NCBI GenBank assembly: GCA_013817655.1
Contig: JACDCJ010000027.1
Span: 1 to 13,082 of the forward strand
DNA from: Actinosomnolentus pattersoniae (SeqCode)
Lineage (GTDB): Bacteria > Actinomycetota > UBA4738
Reading direction: 5' to 3'
Length of the DNA: 13,082 nt
Part shown: piece by piece, positions 12,923-13,082 of the stretch
Layout of the letters: each line of letters starts with the position of its first letter
Position numbering within the stretch: position 1 is the first letter of the stretch
The notes under the pieces: model-generated
Told to the model about the DNA's origin: nothing
What the model saw: the letters and a program-made list of their open reading frames with translations, nothing else
The model's database searches: none
Position numbers and translations under genes: made by a program

Positions 12923-13082
12923 GTGGCGCAGACCACGAACCACGACGGCAAGAACGGCAAGATGTCGCGAAGCGAGGCAGGGCGCAAAGGCGGCCTCACG
13001 ACGAAGCGGCGACACGGCCAGGAGTTCTTCGGCCGCATCGGCCGCATCGGCGGGAAGAAGGGCGGCGAAACCACGAAGCGGA
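12923..13082 (+). CDS. KGG-repeat (GsiB/Em-like) stress protein, 3' end off the window
   Basis: The first 53 codons are present. The protein is hydrophilic and rich in Gly, Lys and Arg, with KGG-type repeats: SEAGRKGGLTTKRRHGQEFF (17-36), then GRIGRIGGKKGGETTKR (37-53). This is the 'stress-induced bacterial acidophilic repeat' also seen in B. subtilis GsiB and in plant Em/LEA proteins, thought to protect cells during drying or general stress; it has no catalytic motif. GAGGAGG at 12904-12910 ends 12 nt before the GTG, which is chosen as the first start in frame after it; M14 is a less likely later start. A 9-bp unit (13031-13039) is duplicated directly at 13040-13048, giving the doubled Gly-Arg-Ile. 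The number of repeats in the whole protein cannot be told. Confidence 0.85.
   Translation, partial: MAQTTNHDGKNGKMSRSEAGRKGGLTTKRRHGQEFFGRIGRIGGKKGGETTKR

Noticed and set aside
1..13082. Mobile elements, CRISPR arrays, tRNA or rRNA genes
   Set aside because: No transposase or integrase motifs, no regularly spaced repeats and no tRNA-like cloverleaf were seen in the intergenic regions, which are all shorter than about 160 bp.

Overview
The window is GC-rich (roughly two thirds G+C or more by eye) and densely coded. It looks like chromosomal DNA of a member of the Actinomycetota, probably an uncultured lineage. The pointers are an actinobacterial-type inositol-3-phosphate synthase directly behind a PadR regulator, a nickel superoxide dismutase with its maturation protease, several start codons placed exactly 7 nt after a TANNNT box (leaderless expression), and a GTTT-N15-GGGTAC promoter of the SigB/SigF type. 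No insertion sequence, tRNA, rRNA, CRISPR array or phage gene was seen.

Layout from left to right. (a) 1-2476, minus strand: a two-gene operon of an alkaline-phosphatase-superfamily phosphodiesterase followed, with a 4-bp overlap, by a polysaccharide flippase that runs off the left edge. (b) 2592-5334, plus strand: an ABC ATPase, a MacB/FtsX-type permease and an exported SGNH hydrolase, each pair joined by an ATGA overlap; the gene content recalls E. coli ybbA-ybbP-tesA. (c) 5372-8668, plus strand: a PadR repressor behind an AT-rich 39-bp palindrome, ino1 directly after it, and a major facilitator transporter whose leaderless promoter lies across the ino1 stop codon. (d) 8694-10404, plus strand: a secreted Asp-box (sialidase-fold) protein behind a clear -35/-10 promoter and a leader that may encode a 31-residue peptide. 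(e) 10437-11307: the divergent pair sodX (minus) and sodN (plus). (f) 11376-12770, minus strand: a CCA tRNA nucleotidyltransferase. (g) 12923 to the right edge, plus strand: the start of a KGG-repeat general stress protein under the SigB/SigF-type promoter.

Much of the window concerns the cell envelope and stress: lipid-linked glycan export, membrane-lipid or ester handling by an ABC transporter with a hydrolase, inositol phosphate supply for phosphatidylinositol or mycothiol-type products, nickel-dependent superoxide removal and a general stress protein. Nothing resembles a wholly new defence or mobile system. The most unusual signals are regulatory: the PadR palindrome, three leaderless promoters of identical geometry, the SigF-like promoter, and the possible leader peptide. 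The ABC-SGNH hydrolase operon is the best candidate for an under-described functional unit.
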